A DNA stretch of 6,290 nt from Candidatus Aminicenantota bacterium (GTDB taxonomy: Bacteria > Acidobacteriota > Aminicenantia > UBA2199). The stretch lies in contig JAOZTV010000189.1 of NCBI GenBank assembly GCA_029939015.1, forward strand, positions 1 to 6,290, given 5' to 3'. The notes beneath the pieces are model-generated. The model saw nothing but the letters and a program-made list of their open reading frames with translations. It ran no database searches and had not been told where the DNA came from. Made by a program: the position numbers and the translations under genes. Each line of letters opens with the position of its first letter. The first letter of the stretch is position 1. Shown piece by piece: positions 5,782-6,290 of the stretch.

Positions 5782-6290
5782 TTAGCTGACTATTACAGCC
5801 TTAAACTTACAAACTGTAAAACATTGACCACATTTTATACATTTATCTTCAACTACAAAATGAGGTGTTTTTACCTTTCCAATAATTGCATCAGATGGAC
5901 ATTTTTTCATACATAGAGTACAGCCCACACATTTATCTAAATCTATTGTATATGTTAATAATTCCTTACAAGCTCCAGCAGGGCATTTTCTTTCAAAAAT
6001 ATGAGCCTCATATTCGTGTCTAAACCATCTCAGAGTACTCAGTATTGGGTTTGGGGCTGACTGTCCTAAGCCACAAAGACTTGTGTCCTGTATAGTTTCT
6101 GCAAGTTTTTCAATCTGTAAAATCCCCTGAAACCTGTTTAATGCTTCGAATTTACTTTCACTCGCTCTACTTCTTGTTATTGATTCTAAAATTTCCAACA
6201 TTCTTCTAGTGCCTTCTCTACAAGGAATACATTTCCCACAACTTTCTCTTTGAATAAAATCCATAAAGAATTTTGCAACATCAACCATAC
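5782..6290 (-). CDS. hydB: HydB/HndC-like NuoF-type hydrogenase subunit, C-terminal part (5' end outside window)
   Basis: Subunit of an NAD(P)-linked [FeFe] hydrogenase that in this family carries FMN, binds NAD(P)H and exchanges electrons with HydA; the FMN/NAD part is outside the window. The visible 168 residues (counted from the Met at 6288) start at the NADH-dehydrogenase 51-kDa type 4Fe-4S site: E-S-C17-G-K-C20-I-P-C23-R-E-G-T with the fourth Cys at C72 in C-G-L-G. H96, C102 and C107 follow (H-x5-C-P-A-G-A-C), then a two-cluster ferredoxin tail, C120/123/126/130 and C150/153/156/160. That tail separates hydrogenase HydB proteins from complex I NuoF. The Met at 6288 is internal: the partial codon before it (xGT) fits the Cys often found here in homologues, and no ribosome site is visible. 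C23 to C72 is about eight residues longer than the usual spacing of about 40. The stop lies 12 nt before hydA. Soluble cytoplasmic protein. Confidence 0.93.
   Translation of the reverse strand, partial: MVDVAKFFMDFIQRESCGKCIPCREGTRRMLEILESITRSRASESKFEALNRFQGILQIEKLAETIQDTSLCGLGQSAPNPILSTLRWFRHEYEAHIFERKCPAGACKELLTYTIDLDKCVGCTLCMKKCPSDAIIGKVKTPHFVVEDKCIKCGQCFTVCKFKAVIVS

Noticed and set aside
5782..6288. Reading the HydB fragment as a complete 168-residue ferredoxin-like protein starting at the Met at 6288
   Set aside because: The sequence begins in the middle of the NuoF-type cluster domain, there is no ribosome site, and the frame stays open to the window edge.
1..6290. CRISPR arrays, tRNA or rRNA genes
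   Set aside because: No regularly spaced direct repeats and no tRNA-like or rRNA-like segments are visible; coding sequence fills nearly all of the window.

Overview
The window is a single AT-rich, densely packed block of six genes, all on the minus strand and read from the right edge to the left. It encodes the end of a multimeric NAD(P)-linked [FeFe] hydrogenase followed by a signalling cassette built around a second, sensor-type [FeFe] hydrogenase. The source must be an anaerobic bacterium that makes or consumes H2. Clear Shine-Dalgarno sites (AGGAGA, GGGAG, AAGGAGG, AAAGGAGA) precede four of the five genes whose starts are visible. This argues mildly against typical Bacteroidota, but I cannot place the phylum.

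Order of transcription: (1) 6290-5782, C-terminal part of a HydB/HndC-like (NuoF-type) subunit, cut by the window edge; (2) 5769-4051, HydA/HndD-like catalytic subunit with the full set of N-terminal Fe-S domains, the H-cluster domain and a C-terminal small-subunit segment; (3) 4039-2039, an HsfB-type sensory [FeFe] hydrogenase fused to a FeS domain and a histidine kinase; (4) 2037-1654, stand-alone receiver; (5) 1644-505, receiver-histidine kinase hybrid; (6) 512-129, second stand-alone receiver related to the first. Junctions are +12, +11, +1, +9 and -8 nt, so this is almost certainly one operon whose promoter and first genes lie beyond the right edge. The left 128 bases hold no convincing gene. 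They contain a long imperfect palindrome centred at 42/43 that runs to the window edge, and a weak possible terminator.

Working model (inference): the HydA/HydB enzyme interconverts H2 with NAD(P)H, possibly with ferredoxin by electron bifurcation. The fused sensor hydrogenase reads H2 or redox state and passes phosphoryl groups through two histidine kinases and three receivers. None of the three receivers has a DNA-binding or enzymatic output domain, so the final effector must lie elsewhere or act by protein contact. The most interesting points are the complete loss of the catalytic proton path in the sensor hydrogenase, the output-less phosphorelay, an unusual H-cluster motif in HydA (Ser where a ligand Cys is expected, with an extra Cys nearby), and the palindrome at the left end.
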